NCBI GenBank assembly: GCA_963734015.1
Contig: CAVTFG010000019.1
Location: 196,344 to 260,343, forward strand
Length of the DNA stretch: 64,000 bases
Source: JALZKA01 sp963734015
GTDB taxonomy: Bacteria > Actinomycetota > Thermoleophilia > Solirubrobacterales > 70-9
Reading direction: 5' to 3'
Shown: positions 1 through 9,368 of the stretch, one piece after another
Layout of the letters: every line of letters begins with the position of its first letter
Numbering within the stretch: position 1 is the first letter of the stretch
Position numbers and translations under genes: made by a program
Notes under the pieces: model-generated
Told to the model about the DNA's origin: nothing
The model's database searches: none
What the model saw: the letters and a program-made list of their open reading frames with translations, nothing else

Positions 1-1263
1 GCGGACCCAGCGCAGCACGAGATTCTGTTGGACGGTGGTCCGGGCGAAGCCGCCCGTGTAATCGCGCATGATCATGGCGAGGCCGCGGAGCTGGGCCGGA
101 GTGAGGTCGCCGCGCGTGACCTTGACGACGACCGTCGAGAACCCCTCCTGGCGCTGGCCCTTGACGTTGGACCGGCGGAAGCGTTCGAATTCCGAGACGT
201 CGCCGTTCGGTGAGGCGTAACCGGCCGCCGGGGTCGGCGCCTCCTGTTCCTCGTCGTAGTCGAAGCTCAGGCGGTCCACGTCGAAGTCGCGCTCGTCGAC
301 CCAATCGCCTTCGAGCTCGGCGTCGACCAACTCGCGGAAGGCATCCATGCCGATCTTGTCGACCAGGACCTTGATCCGAGCCCGGGCGCGGTTCACCCGC
401 AGCCAGTCCTGGCGGTCGAAGATCCGCAGCACGGCCTCCGTCACCTTCAGGTACTCGCCGTTGTCGAGCTCGACGAACTCGTAGAGCGTGGGGGCGATGC
501 GGGGCATGATCGAGGTGCCGCCACCGACCCGGATCTCGACCCCGCGGACCCCGTCGCGCTCGCGCGCGATGAAGCCGATGTCGTGGATGCCGGTGATCGC
601 GACGTCCTCGTCGGTGGCGCTGAACGCGGTCTTGATCTTGCGCGGCATCAGCTGGGTGGTGGGGTGGCGCACGAAGTAGCGGACGTAGGCGCCGGCGTAG
701 GGGGTGACGTCGAACGGCTCACCCCGGGTGACGCCGGCGAACGGGTCGCCGGTGACGTTACGGACCGTGTTCCCGCAGCCCTCGCGCGAGGAGAGCCCGA
801 CCTCGGAGATCTCGCGGATCAGCTTGGCGGCGTCGGGCAGCGGGACGTGGTGGATCTGGATGTTCTGGCGGGTGGTGATGTGACCCTTGTCGAGCGGGGC
901 GTACTTCTCGATCACCGAAGCGAACGCGTCCATCTGCTCCGGGTTGATCCCGCCCATGGGCAGCTTCACGCGGATCATCTGCACGTCGGGTTGGCGCTGG
1001 CCGTAGACCCCCTGCTTCAGGCGGAAGCCGATGAACTGCTCCTCGGACTGCTGGCCGTCGAGGAAACTCTTGGCCTCGGTGTCGAAGTCGTCGAATTCGC
1101 GCTCGAGGATCGGGATCAGGTGCCCGGGGACGTTCTCGTAGACCTCCGGGTTCTCGAGCGACCCGACCTTGCCCTTCCCGTGCTGGGCCTTGCCGTGATC
1201 CTGGTCGAGCTGGTCGGGGGTCGCCTTGTCCTTCGGTCGGACCGGTGCTGCCGTTGGCTCCAT
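1..1263 (-). CDS. nitrite/sulfite reductase hemoprotein (N-terminal 421 codons, cut by window edge)
   Basis: Reads from ATG at 1263 to the left edge without a stop, so the C-terminal part is missing. It belongs to the siroheme/4Fe-4S ferredoxin-dependent nitrite and sulfite reductase family, which performs the six-electron reduction of nitrite to ammonia or sulfite to sulfide in the cytoplasm. Visible: first ferredoxin-like half-domain with IRVKLPMGG at about residues 97-105, TTRQNIQIHHV at 130-140 and the siroheme-side stretch EGCGNTVRNVTGDP at 161-174, then the start of the second half-domain. The Cys residues that hold the iron-sulfur cluster would lie in the missing part. Whether nitrite or sulfite is the substrate cannot be decided here. 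A perfect inverted repeat sits just upstream. Confidence 0.93.
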   Translation of the reverse strand, partial: MEPTAAPVRPKDKATPDQLDQDHGKAQHGKGKVGSLENPEVYENVPGHLIPILEREFDDFDTEAKSFLDGQQSEEQFIGFRLKQGVYGQRQPDVQMIRVKLPMGGINPEQMDAFASVIEKYAPLDKGHITTRQNIQIHHVPLPDAAKLIREISEVGLSSREGCGNTVRNVTGDPFAGVTRGEPFDVTPYAGAYVRYFVRHPTTQLMPRKIKTAFSATDEDVAITGIHDIGFIARERDGVRGVEIRVGGGTSIMPRIAPTLYEFVELDNGEYLKVTEAVLRIFDRQDWLRVNRARARIKVLVDKIGMDAFRELVDAELEGDWVDERDFDVDRLSFDYDEEQEAPTPAAGYASPNGDVSEFERFRRSNVKGQRQEGFSTVVVKVTRGDLTPAQLRGLAMIMRDYTGGFARTTVQQNLVLRWVR

Positions 1264-1282
1264 AGCGGCGCAGTATTACATA

Positions 1283-1298
1283 AATCCCGACCGGGATT
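1283..1298. promoter_or_regulatory. inverted-repeat operator candidate upstream of the reductase
   Basis: Perfect dyad AATCCC-GACC-GGGATT. On the minus strand a TAATAC hexamer (1278-1273) lies 9 nt before the reductase ATG, so the dyad falls where the -35/-10 spacer would be, a classic repressor position. The shape (6-bp arms, 4-nt centre) resembles sites of Rrf2-family regulators of sulfur/Fe-S metabolism; that family assignment is inference. Confidence 0.5.
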
Positions 1299-1321
1299 AG
1301 GGTATTACCCGAGCCCAGGCA

Positions 1322-1349
1322 GGACGGGGAGGCGGTCCCCTCCCCGTCC
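1322..1349. terminator. GC-rich hairpin between dodecin-like gene and reductase
   Basis: Perfect 11-bp stem GGACGGGGAGG / CCTCCCCGTCC with a 6-nt loop, located 16 bp past the stop of the minus-strand dodecin-like gene. There is no T-run, as is common for terminators in GC-rich actinobacteria. A role in ending dodecin transcription is inferred from position. Confidence 0.5.
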
Positions 1350-1365
1350 CCTCGCTACGTGCGGG

Positions 1366-1572
1366 CTAGTCGACGTCTGATTCGACGATGAACGCGACCC
1401 GGACGTGCGCGCGGTATTCGTCCAGGTTCTCGCCGCGGATCCCGGTCGAGACGATGTCGACCGCGCGGATGTTGCGAAGCGAGCTCTGGGCTTCGGCCAG
1501 CGCCTGCTTCGCGGCGTCGTCGGTCGACGTCTTCGAGCTGCCCACGAGCTCGATGATCTTCACAACTGCCAC
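1366..1572 (-). CDS. dodecin-like protein
   Basis: 68-residue protein of the dodecin family: small subunits that form hollow dodecamers storing or buffering flavins (or CoA) in the cytoplasm. The pattern VVKIIELVGSSKTS at the N-terminus, LAEAQSSLRNI in the helix and a closing beta strand RAHVRVAFIVES fits the family's beta-alpha-beta-beta fold and usual length (65-75 residues). The position normally holding the flavin-stacking Trp (family pattern LxWFEV) reads IRAVDIV here, so ligand binding may differ. GTG start chosen because AAAGGAGGAG lies 7 nt upstream. Monocistronic; a hairpin follows the stop. Confidence 0.85.
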   Translation of the reverse strand: MAVVKIIELVGSSKTSTDDAAKQALAEAQSSLRNIRAVDIVSTGIRGENLDEYRAHVRVAFIVESDVD

Positions 1573-1586
1573 GCTCTCCTCCTTTA

Positions 1587-1602
1587 GTTGAGCCGCCTCA
1601 AC
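1587..1602. promoter_or_regulatory. inverted repeat in the dodecin-like gene's 5' region
   Basis: Dyad GTTGAG-CCGC-CTCAAC, directly upstream of the AAAGGAGGAG ribosome binding site on the minus strand. It could be an operator or a small 5' hairpin; the sequence shows only the symmetry. Confidence 0.3.
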
Positions 1603-1689
1603 AACGGCGGGGCTCGGCTTCGTCCTTCGGACTCCGCCTCACTTGGGTGAGGGTGTTCTATCCGTTGCGCTTTGACGGGGCAAGCCGGG

Positions 1690-1929
1690 CTATCGCTGCG
1701 GCGCGTGGCCCCAGGCGTAACCGGAGACCTGGCGGGCGGCGATCCCGTCCTCCAGGGCGGCCCGCGCCCACGGGCTGATCGCCGGCCCCTCGGCCGCCGG
1801 TGCCGGCGCGGTGTCCGCGAGGAACCGCTCGATCGCCGCCACGACGGCCGCGGCTTCCGACGCGGAGGCTCCGGAGCTCAGGATCTCGATCCGCGGCCGC
1901 GGTGGCCTGCGTTCGCCGTCTCGGCCCAT
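1690..1929 (-). CDS. acyl-CoA carboxylase epsilon-subunit-like small protein
   Basis: 79-residue protein resembling the AccE/PccE epsilon subunits of actinobacterial acyl-CoA carboxylases, which bind and stabilise the biotin-carrier (alpha) and carboxyltransferase (beta) subunits. Seen: a short strand PRIEILSSGAS, a helix EAAAVVAAIERFLAD, a Pro/Ala-rich linker, and a C-terminal SPWARAALEDGI...WGHAP patch with the family's typical aromatic residues. A carboxyltransferase gene is encoded 4.7 kb away on the same strand, not adjacent as usual. ATG at 1929 is preceded by TAGAGT 8 nt upstream and no clear ribosome binding site, so the mRNA is probably leaderless. Similarity is short and low in complexity, hence moderate confidence. 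Confidence 0.55.
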   Translation of the reverse strand: MGRDGERRPPRPRIEILSSGASASEAAAVVAAIERFLADTAPAPAAEGPAISPWARAALEDGIAARQVSGYAWGHAPQR

Positions 1930-1937
1930 CGCGCGGA

Positions 1938-1947
1938 ACTCTAACCT
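1938..1947. promoter_or_regulatory. overlapping divergent -10 elements (leaderless)
   Basis: Only 26 bp separate two divergent start codons. TAACCT (1942-1947, plus) is 8 nt before the ATG at 1956; TAGAGT (1943-1938, minus) is 8 nt before the ATG at 1929. The hexamers share two base pairs, so RNA polymerase can occupy only one direction at a time. Assignment as -10 boxes is inference from spacing. Confidence 0.5.
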
Positions 1948-1955
1948 GCCCGCCG

Positions 1956-2903
1956 ATGCCCTCGATCCCGGTCTTCGACGCCGAAGCGGTCTTCGCCGCG
2001 GTCCCTCCGGGCGAGGCGATCGAGCGCACCCGCACGGCGTTCCTGCGCCATCACGGCGGCGACTGGGTCATGCCGCCCAAGACCTACGTCGACGCGCCGC
2101 CCGCCGGCGACTTCCGGGCCATGCCCGCCCGCGGCGAGGGCGTCGCGATCCTGAAGTGGGTCACGTCGTTCCCCGGCAACTCGGCGCGCGGCCTCCCGGT
2201 GGTCACTGGCGCACTCCTGGTTTCGAGCGCGGAGACCGGAGAGCTCGAGGCGATCATCGACTGCGCGAGCGTCACCTCGCTGCGGACCGGTGCGGCGGCT
2301 GCGGTCTCGGCACAGGCGCTCGCGCGGGATGACGCCGGCTCTGTGGGCGTCATCGGCTGCGGCGTGAACGGCGCCTGGGCCGCGCGCTGCCTGGCCGCCG
2401 CCGGCTATCCGTTGGGCCTTTGTCACGACCCGCGCGCCGAGGTCGCCGGCGCGCTCGCCGCCGAGCTCGGCTGGCGGGTGGGGGAACGGGCCGAGGCCGC
2501 GGCGCAGGACGTCGTCGTCACGGTCACGCCCGGGGATGAGCCGGTCGTCCTGGCGTCCGACCTCCGGCCGGGGCAGCACTTCGCGGTGCTCGGAGCCGAC
2601 GCGCAGGGCAAGGCCGAGGTCGAGCTCGAAGCACTTCAGAGCTGCCGCCTCTTCTGCGACGAGTGGGAGCAGGCGTCCAGGGGCGGCGAGCTCTCGGGCG
2701 CCGTGGCACGCGGCGCCGTGACTTCCCCCGACGTCACCGAGCTCGGTTCGGTGATTGCGGGCGACGCGGCCGGTCGGAGCGCCGCCGAGGAGGTCACCCT
2801 CTTCGACTCAACGGGACTTGCGATCCAGGACCTGGGGATCGCGCTCGCGATCCTCGAGGCCCGCCGCAGCGGCGTCATCGAGGCGCCGACGGTCGAGCTC
2901 TGA
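1956..2903 (+). CDS. ornithine cyclodeaminase / mu-crystallin family protein
   Basis: 315-residue NAD(P)-dependent enzyme of the ornithine cyclodeaminase/mu-crystallin family; members act as ornithine cyclodeaminases, alanine or imine (delta-1-pyrroline-2-carboxylate) reductases. Seen: substrate-side PPKTYVDAP and AILKWVTSFPGN near residues 35-75, SLRTGAAAA near 108, and the Rossmann loop VGVIGCGVNGAW near 129. Length matches the family. The upstream in-frame extension was rejected because it overlaps the divergent gene and ATG 1956 has a TAACCT -10 box at leaderless spacing. Exact substrate cannot be read from sequence. A strong bidirectional hairpin follows. Confidence 0.85.
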   Translation: MPSIPVFDAEAVFAAVPPGEAIERTRTAFLRHHGGDWVMPPKTYVDAPPAGDFRAMPARGEGVAILKWVTSFPGNSARGLPVVTGALLVSSAETGELEAIIDCASVTSLRTGAAAAVSAQALARDDAGSVGVIGCGVNGAWAARCLAAAGYPLGLCHDPRAEVAGALAAELGWRVGERAEAAAQDVVVTVTPGDEPVVLASDLRPGQHFAVLGADAQGKAEVELEALQSCRLFCDEWEQASRGGELSGAVARGAVTSPDVTELGSVIAGDAAGRSAAEEVTLFDSTGLAIQDLGIALAILEARRSGVIEAPTVEL

Positions 2904-2940
2904 CGAACATACGTCCTGGATCGCGGACGTCAGCTCCAAA

Positions 2941-2968
2941 GCGACGGCCGCCCAGAGGCGGCCGTCGC
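2941..2968. terminator. bidirectional terminator hairpin
   Basis: Perfect 12-bp stem GCGACGGCCGCC / GGCGGCCGTCGC with a 4-nt loop CAGA, flanked by AAA on the left and TGTGTT on the right. It lies between convergent genes (stops at 2903 and 3031) and can serve both. Confidence 0.75.
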
Positions 2969-3030
2969 TGTGTTCGTGGGGTCATCGGGTCTGCGCCCAG
3001 GGACCCAGCTCGTCGCCGAGTCCCTCCCGC

Positions 3031-4638
3031 CTACTGGTTGAACGTGACCCCGATCGTGTTCGGCGCGAGCCCGGACGTATCGATCGTGTCGGTCCCGCCG
3101 AGCCCGTTCACGGTCAGCCGGTCGTTGGCGGCCTCCGCGTTGGTGAGCCGTGCGGACGCGGCGAGCCCGGTGACGTCCACCGTGCCGTCGGCGCCGGCGA
3201 CCTCGATCGCGTCGTTGCCGTTCGTGCCGTTCACGATCAGCTGATCGATCTGGCCGTCGCCCGCGCTCGAGCCGAGTTCGCCGGACAGGTCCGTATCCAC
3301 CTGCCGCAGGTCGGTCCCCGACAGGTCGCGGACGGTCACGGTGTCCGCTCCGCCGAGCGCGCGGGTGTCCACGCGCTCGACGCCGTCGAGGTCCATCGTG
3401 ATGTTGGCGATGTTGCGGACGAACAGGACGCGGCCGCCGTTGGCCGAGACGTCGAAGGTCTCGTCGACGTTGGCGCCGTTGAACGCCATCGCGTCACGGC
3501 CGGCCTCGCCCTCGACGGCGTCGCTCCCGTCGCCTGGATCCCAGGTGAACAGGTCATCGCCGGCGCCCAGGGAGGCCGCGTCGCCGCCCCCGTTGCCGTC
3601 GAGGGAATCGTCGCCCTGGCTCCCGCGGAGCACGTCCGCGCCCGCGCTGCCGAGCACCTCATCGTTCCCGAGGCCGCCATCGGCCGTCAGGTCGACGGCG
3701 TCGGCGGCCAGGCCGGCGGCCGACACGTCGTCTGACCCGGCCAGCGAGTTGACCGTCAGCGTGTCCTGCGCCGGATTGGAGTTCGTGAGGCGCAGTGTGC
3801 TGGACAGTCCGGTCACGCTGACGCTCCCGGCGGCGCCGGTCGCGACGATCGCGTCGTCGGCGTTGGTCCCGGTGACGATCGCCCGGTCCGGCTGGGCGTC
3901 GGCAGTGGTTCCGCCCGGAGCGGCGGCCAGATCCCCGTTCACAGCGTGCAGGTCGGTCCCCGACAGGTCGCCGAGCGTGAGGGTGTCCGCCCCGTCCAGC
4001 GCCGCCACGTCGACCCGATCGACGCCACGGAGGTCCATCGTGATGTCGCCGATGTTTCGGAAGAAGCGGACCCGGGGCCCGTTGGCCGACACGTCGAATG
4101 CCTCGTCGGCGTTGCTGCCGTTGAAGGTGAGGGCGTCGGAGTCAAGGCCGCCCTCCACGACGTCGCTGGCGTCGCCCGGATCCCAGACGAAGCGGTCGCG
4201 GCCGGCGCCGAGGATGCCGACGTCTTCGCCCCCGTTGCCGTCGACCAGGTCGGCTCCCCGGCCGCCGGTGAGCGTCTCCGACCCGGCACCGCCGAGCAGC
4301 GTGTCGCGGCCGCGCTGCCCCGCGAGCGTGGTGGGGATCCCTTCGATGAGCTCGTTCGCCGACTCGTCGATCCGCACGAGGTCGTCGCCACGGTCCGCGC
4401 TGACCCGGATGCGGTCGAACCGGTTGAGCGCCACCTCGAAGTTCGCCGAGCCGTTGTCACCGACATCGACCGCGAGTGTGTCCGGCGCCGCGACGCTCGC
4501 GCGCAGCGCGAGCCGGTCGCTCGCACGGTCCCCCTTGATGATCAGCGTCCGGTCCTCGACCTTCACCGAGTAGGAAGCTTGGGCTGTCCCCGTCAATGCG
4601 AGACCCGCAACTACGAGCGATGTGATGAACAGGCGCAT
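3031..4638 (-). CDS. secreted RTX-like repeat protein with an internal duplication
   Basis: 535 residues. Signal peptide MRLFITSLVVAGLALTGTAQA (cleavage after residue 21 likely), then two tandem copies of a module of about 200 residues. Each copy holds a Gly/Asp-rich hemolysin-type calcium-binding stretch (GADLVDGNGGED; GDDSLDGNGGGD), the phrase WDPGD(A/G)SD(V/A)VEG, and a beta-rich ITMDL(R/D)GV(D/E)RVD...DLSGTDL segment. RTX-type Asp/Gly turns bind calcium and fold outside the cell. No catalytic domain is recognisable, so a structural or surface role is inferred. RBS AAGGGG precedes the ATG by 5 nt. Divergent from an ECF sigma factor gene 150 bp away, which might control it (inference). Confidence 0.75.
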   Translation of the reverse strand: MRLFITSLVVAGLALTGTAQASYSVKVEDRTLIIKGDRASDRLALRASVAAPDTLAVDVGDNGSANFEVALNRFDRIRVSADRGDDLVRIDESANELIEGIPTTLAGQRGRDTLLGGAGSETLTGGRGADLVDGNGGEDVGILGAGRDRFVWDPGDASDVVEGGLDSDALTFNGSNADEAFDVSANGPRVRFFRNIGDITMDLRGVDRVDVAALDGADTLTLGDLSGTDLHAVNGDLAAAPGGTTADAQPDRAIVTGTNADDAIVATGAAGSVSVTGLSSTLRLTNSNPAQDTLTVNSLAGSDDVSAAGLAADAVDLTADGGLGNDEVLGSAGADVLRGSQGDDSLDGNGGGDAASLGAGDDLFTWDPGDGSDAVEGEAGRDAMAFNGANVDETFDVSANGGRVLFVRNIANITMDLDGVERVDTRALGGADTVTVRDLSGTDLRQVDTDLSGELGSSAGDGQIDQLIVNGTNGNDAIEVAGADGTVDVTGLAASARLTNAEAANDRLTVNGLGGTDTIDTSGLAPNTIGVTFNQ

Positions 4639-4788
4639 GGTGTTCCCCTTCGAGAGCGTGTTGGTTGGCTTCTGCGATCAAGACTCCGGGAGGGCCGGGT
4701 TCCTTCCGCGGGAAGGAATCGCTGTGATCGGAGTCACATTGGTCGAGCACCGCAAGCGATAGGAAGGTCGGCGCCGTCATAGGGACCC

Positions 4789-5319
4789 GTGGAACCGTCA
4801 CGCGAACTCCTCGATCGCCTATATCGCGCAGCCTGGGCGCTGTGCGGGTCCCCGCACGACGCCGAGGACCTCGTCCAGGAGACCTTCGCGCGGGTGCTCG
4901 CCCGGCCGCGCCTGTTCCAGCGGGGCGAGCCGGCTCCGTATCTGATGAAGGCGCTTCGCAACACCTACCTCACCGGCCTGCGCACCGCGAGCCGCCGCCC
5001 GCGCACGACCGAGCTTCCGGCCGAGGAGAGTTCCCGCATGGAGTCGTCCCGGGCGCGGCCGGAGGTCGCCCTGGAGCAGCGGGCGATTCTGGACGCCATC
5101 TTCTCCCTCCCGGACGAGTTTCGGGAGGCGCTGGTGGCGGTGGACATCGTCGGGCTGAGCTACCGCGAGGCGGGGCGGGCCCTGGGGGTGCCGGAGGCGA
5201 CGATCACGAGCCGTCTGTTCCGGGCGCGCCGGCGCGTGGCCCGCGGGCTTGGCTCCGACCAGGGCGACTCGCGCGAGACGGCCGGGGTATCGAGGAGCGG
5301 CGAGGAGCGACATGACTGA
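4789..5319 (+). CDS. ECF RNA polymerase sigma factor
   Basis: 176-residue sigma-70 family ECF factor that directs RNA polymerase to a stress or envelope regulon. Region 2 includes DAEDLVQETFARVL (about residues 21-34); region 4 is the helix-turn-helix GLSYREAGRALGVPEATITS followed by RLFRARRRVA. GTG at 4789 gives the usual length with region 2 complete. The stop overlaps the next start by 8 bp (ATGACTGA), so the pair is translationally coupled to a membrane anti-sigma factor. Targets are unknown; the divergent RTX-like gene is one candidate. Confidence 0.9.
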   Translation: MEPSRELLDRLYRAAWALCGSPHDAEDLVQETFARVLARPRLFQRGEPAPYLMKALRNTYLTGLRTASRRPRTTELPAEESSRMESSRARPEVALEQRAILDAIFSLPDEFREALVAVDIVGLSYREAGRALGVPEATITSRLFRARRRVARGLGSDQGDSRETAGVSRSGEERHD

Positions 5320-6080
5320 GACGCTCGAACAGCTGAGTGACCGTGAGCTGAGCGAGCTCGCCGCATTCGCCGACGGCTCCCTGCCGCCCTCGCGCCGAGC
5401 GCAGGTCAGCGCCCGCGTCGAGCGCTCGGCCGAGCTGCGGGCGCTCGTCGCGGAGCAGCGCTCGGCGCTCGCCGCGGTCAGCGGGCTGGACGTTCAGGCC
5501 CCCGAGCGCCTACGGGCGCGTGTTGAGGCCGTCGGCGCTCGCAAGGAGCGGCGCCCGTGGAGCCTGGCGCTGGGCGGCGGGCTGGCGGCGGCCGCAGCGG
5601 CGGACGCTCGCAGCGGTCCTCGTTTTCTCCGGCGGTGCGGCGGCGCCGACGACCGCCCAGGTGGCCTCGCTCGCAGATCGCGGGGCGAACGCGCCCGCTC
5701 CCGAGCCGGCCGCAACGAATTTGCTGGACGCGTCAGTCGCCGGTGTCGGCTTTCCCGACTTCCGGAAGGAGTTTGGCTGGCGTGCCCAAGGAGCGCGGGC
5801 GGACGAGCTCGATGAACGGGTCACCCGAACCGTCTTCTACGAGCAAGGCACGCGGCAAGTCGCGTACACGATCGTCTCCGGCGAAGCCCTCACGTGGCCT
5901 GCGGAAGCCGGCAAGACGATCCGCGACGGCATCGAATTCCGCACGTTCGAGCGCGACGGAGCGACCGTGGTCACCTGGCGTCGCGACGGCCAGACCTGCG
6001 TGCTCTCCGGATCAGACGCCTCGGAGCGGGAGCTGCTCGCGCTGGCCGCCTGGAACGGCAGCGGCGCGGTGGCGTTCTAG
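5312..6080 (+). CDS. membrane anti-sigma factor (one frameshift)
   Basis: Cognate regulator of the upstream ECF factor. N-terminal cytoplasmic domain begins TETLEQLSDRELSELAAFAD, followed by an Ala/Leu-rich single membrane helix and an extracytoplasmic domain (TVVTWRRDGQTCVLSGS near the end). The frame breaks near 5598-5603: deleting one G from the GCGGCGGACG stretch joins the membrane helix as AAAAATLAAVLVFSGG and makes the 769-bp span an exact 256 codons. No in-frame stop or other damage is visible, so either the sequence has an error or the anti-sigma factor is freshly inactivated, which would free the sigma factor. Confidence 0.75.
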
Positions 6081-6094
6081 AGCAAGACCGGACG

Positions 6095-6658
6095 CTATGC
6101 GCCGCGCACGACCTCGTAGCGCAGCTCGACCATCCCGGTCGGCGAGGGCCGGGCCTCGACCAGCTTCATCGGCCCGCCTGGCAGGCGCTCGGCGAAGAGC
6201 TGCTTGCCCGCGCCGAGCGCGACCGGGACGACGGTGACGATCACGTCGTCGAGCAGCCCCGCCGCCGCGAACTGGGAGACCACGGGCCCGCCGCCGACGA
6301 CCCACAGGTTGCGCCCGCCCGCCGCGGCCGTCAGGTCGTCGCGCAGGTCGGCGACCTCGGCCGCGACGATCCGCACGTCGGCGTCGCCCTCCGGCGAGGG
6401 CAGATCGCGCGAGCTCAGCACCCACGTAGGCTTGTCCGGGTAGGGCCACGAATCGACGTGCGCGAGCACCCACTCGTATGTGGTCGAGCCCATGATCATG
6501 GCGCCGATGCCCGCATAGAACTCGTCGTACGAGCTGGTGTCGCGCTCCAGGTCCGGCGGCGGATCAGGCGGGGCGTACTTCGTCAGCCAATCGAGGTTGT
6601 CGTCTTCGTCCGCGATGTAGCCGTCGAGCGAGGTGGCGGTGTAGTACTGGACGCGCAC
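6095..6658 (-). CDS. dihydrofolate-reductase-fold (RibD C-terminal-like) protein
   Basis: 187-residue protein of the RibD C-terminal / DHFR-like superfamily of NADPH-dependent reductases. Typical motifs: N-terminal YYTATSLDGYIAD, the MIMGSTTYEWV strand-helix near residues 53-63, WVLSSRDLP and the dinucleotide-side LWVVGGGPVVSQF near 117-129. Many such genes are orphan reductases of unknown substrate; none of the neighbours is a riboflavin or folate gene, so the role stays open. GTG start; TAGCCT sits 9 nt upstream, just beyond the stop of the next gene on the same strand. Confidence 0.85.
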   Translation of the reverse strand: MRVQYYTATSLDGYIADEDDNLDWLTKYAPPDPPPDLERDTSSYDEFYAGIGAMIMGSTTYEWVLAHVDSWPYPDKPTWVLSSRDLPSPEGDADVRIVAAEVADLRDDLTAAAGGRNLWVVGGGPVVSQFAAAGLLDDVIVTVVPVALGAGKQLFAERLPGGPMKLVEARPSPTGMVELRYEVVRGA

Positions 6659-6674
6659 GGGCTGGCGAGGCTAG

Positions 6675-8243
<1,569 letters not shown>

Positions 8244-8278
8244 CCGGGCGCGGGATTCTATGCCTCTGCGAGCGGAGG

Positions 8279-8923
8279 TCAGGCGGGCGCGCCGGTCTCG
8301 AGCACCCTCACGAGCGCATCGACGACCGCCGGATCCAGCTCTCGCCCCGATCCGGAGCGGAGGCGCTCGATCACGTCCCGGCGACGCTCCGGCGGCGGCT
8401 CGCTTCTCCCGCCCCAGGCGAGCAGGGTGTCGCAGGCGCATGCGACGCGGGCCACCCGAGCAGCGATCGGGATCGCCTCGCCGGCCAGCCCCTCCGGCCC
8501 GTGGCCGTCGTAGCGCTCGCGGATCTGGAGCAGCCAGCCGCACACGGCCTCGGGGATGCCCGCTCCGCGGGCCAGCCTCGCGCCCGCGTCGTAGTGGGCG
8601 TCGAACACCTCCCGCTCCTGGGCATTCCACGAGTCGAACGGCTTCCCGGTCACCGCGGTAGGCACGTAGATCATGCCGACGTCGTGCAGCTGGGCCGTCT
8701 CGCGGCAGAGGTCGGCCGTGCCGCGATCGACGCCGATTCCCGCCGCGCCTGCGAACGCGTACCAGCCGGTCGCATCGGCGTGCTCGCCGGATCCCGGCGA
8801 GTGTGCTTCGAGCGCTTCGAGCAGGGGCGCTCCAAGCAGCCGCACACGCTCGACGAGCTCGCGGTCGATGACCACCTCGTCAGGTGTGGGCGAAGGGCTG
8901 GCGTTCGGGAGATCCGAGCTCAT
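8279..8923 (-). CDS. HD-GYP-like domain protein with lost catalytic residues
   Basis: 214 residues. The HD-GYP fold, usually a cyclic-di-GMP phosphodiesterase, is recognisable from CRETAQLHDVGMIYVP (family: HDxGK), HYDAGARLARG, and ERYDGHGPEGLAGEAIPIAARV (family: HHExxDGxGYPxGLxGxxIP). The lysine after HDxG is Met, the HHE metal ligands are missing and the GYP triplet is GHGP with one residue altered. This suggests a non-catalytic sensor or binding protein. ATG 8923 chosen; it overlaps the upstream SRPBCC-like gene by 44 bp. A GGDEF protein is encoded divergently 450 bp away. Confidence 0.65.
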   Translation of the reverse strand: MSSDLPNASPSPTPDEVVIDRELVERVRLLGAPLLEALEAHSPGSGEHADATGWYAFAGAAGIGVDRGTADLCRETAQLHDVGMIYVPTAVTGKPFDSWNAQEREVFDAHYDAGARLARGAGIPEAVCGWLLQIRERYDGHGPEGLAGEAIPIAARVARVACACDTLLAWGGRSEPPPERRRDVIERLRSGSGRELDPAVVDALVRVLETGAPA

Positions 8924-9224
8924 CGAGGAGATTCTCCAGGGCGTGCGTCGCGCGGGGCTCCGCGCCACGGTGGTGGGCCGTGATCGCGACCGATGTTCCG
9001 AAGCCCTTCTCGGTCAGCTCGAGCGCGATCCGGGCGAACGGCGTCCCGCCTGCCGTCTGCCATGCCAGCACACGCTCGGGCTCGCGGTCCGTCACCTCGA
9101 TCTGAAGGGAGCGGGCGGACCCGAGGAGCGCCCCCATCCACGATTCCAGCCTGATGCCGTCGTCGGCGAGCTCCCAGAGCTCGGGGGCCGACTTCACCAG
9201 CGTGCGGTTCACCTTTGTCTCCAT
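8880..9224 (-). CDS. SRPBCC-fold small protein
   Basis: 114 residues from the METKVNRTLVK start. The order ELWELADDGIRLESWMGALLG, a beta-rich centre and a C-terminal long helix (THALENLLDELGS) matches the START/SRPBCC (polyketide cyclase or AHSA1-like) fold: small lipid- or ligand-binding cytoplasmic proteins. No catalytic residue pattern is known to me here. It overlaps the next gene by 44 bp, so the two are probably one transcript. The start is uncertain: GGAAGGAG lies about 25 nt upstream of the chosen ATG and an in-frame upstream GTG exists. Confidence 0.55.
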   Translation of the reverse strand: METKVNRTLVKSAPELWELADDGIRLESWMGALLGSARSLQIEVTDREPERVLAWQTAGGTPFARIALELTEKGFGTSVAITAHHRGAEPRATHALENLLDELGSPERQPFAHT

Positions 9225-9368
9225 CAGCGGCGGCTTCAACCGCCGCCGGCGGTCTCCTTCCACGGATGCGCACCTTGCAGGCGGCCGCCCGCAGGCGTTG
9301 GCGGTAAATTCAGACACACCACGAATCGGCCGGGTTCACAGCCGGTTCTGCGGGAACAGGACCTCCCG

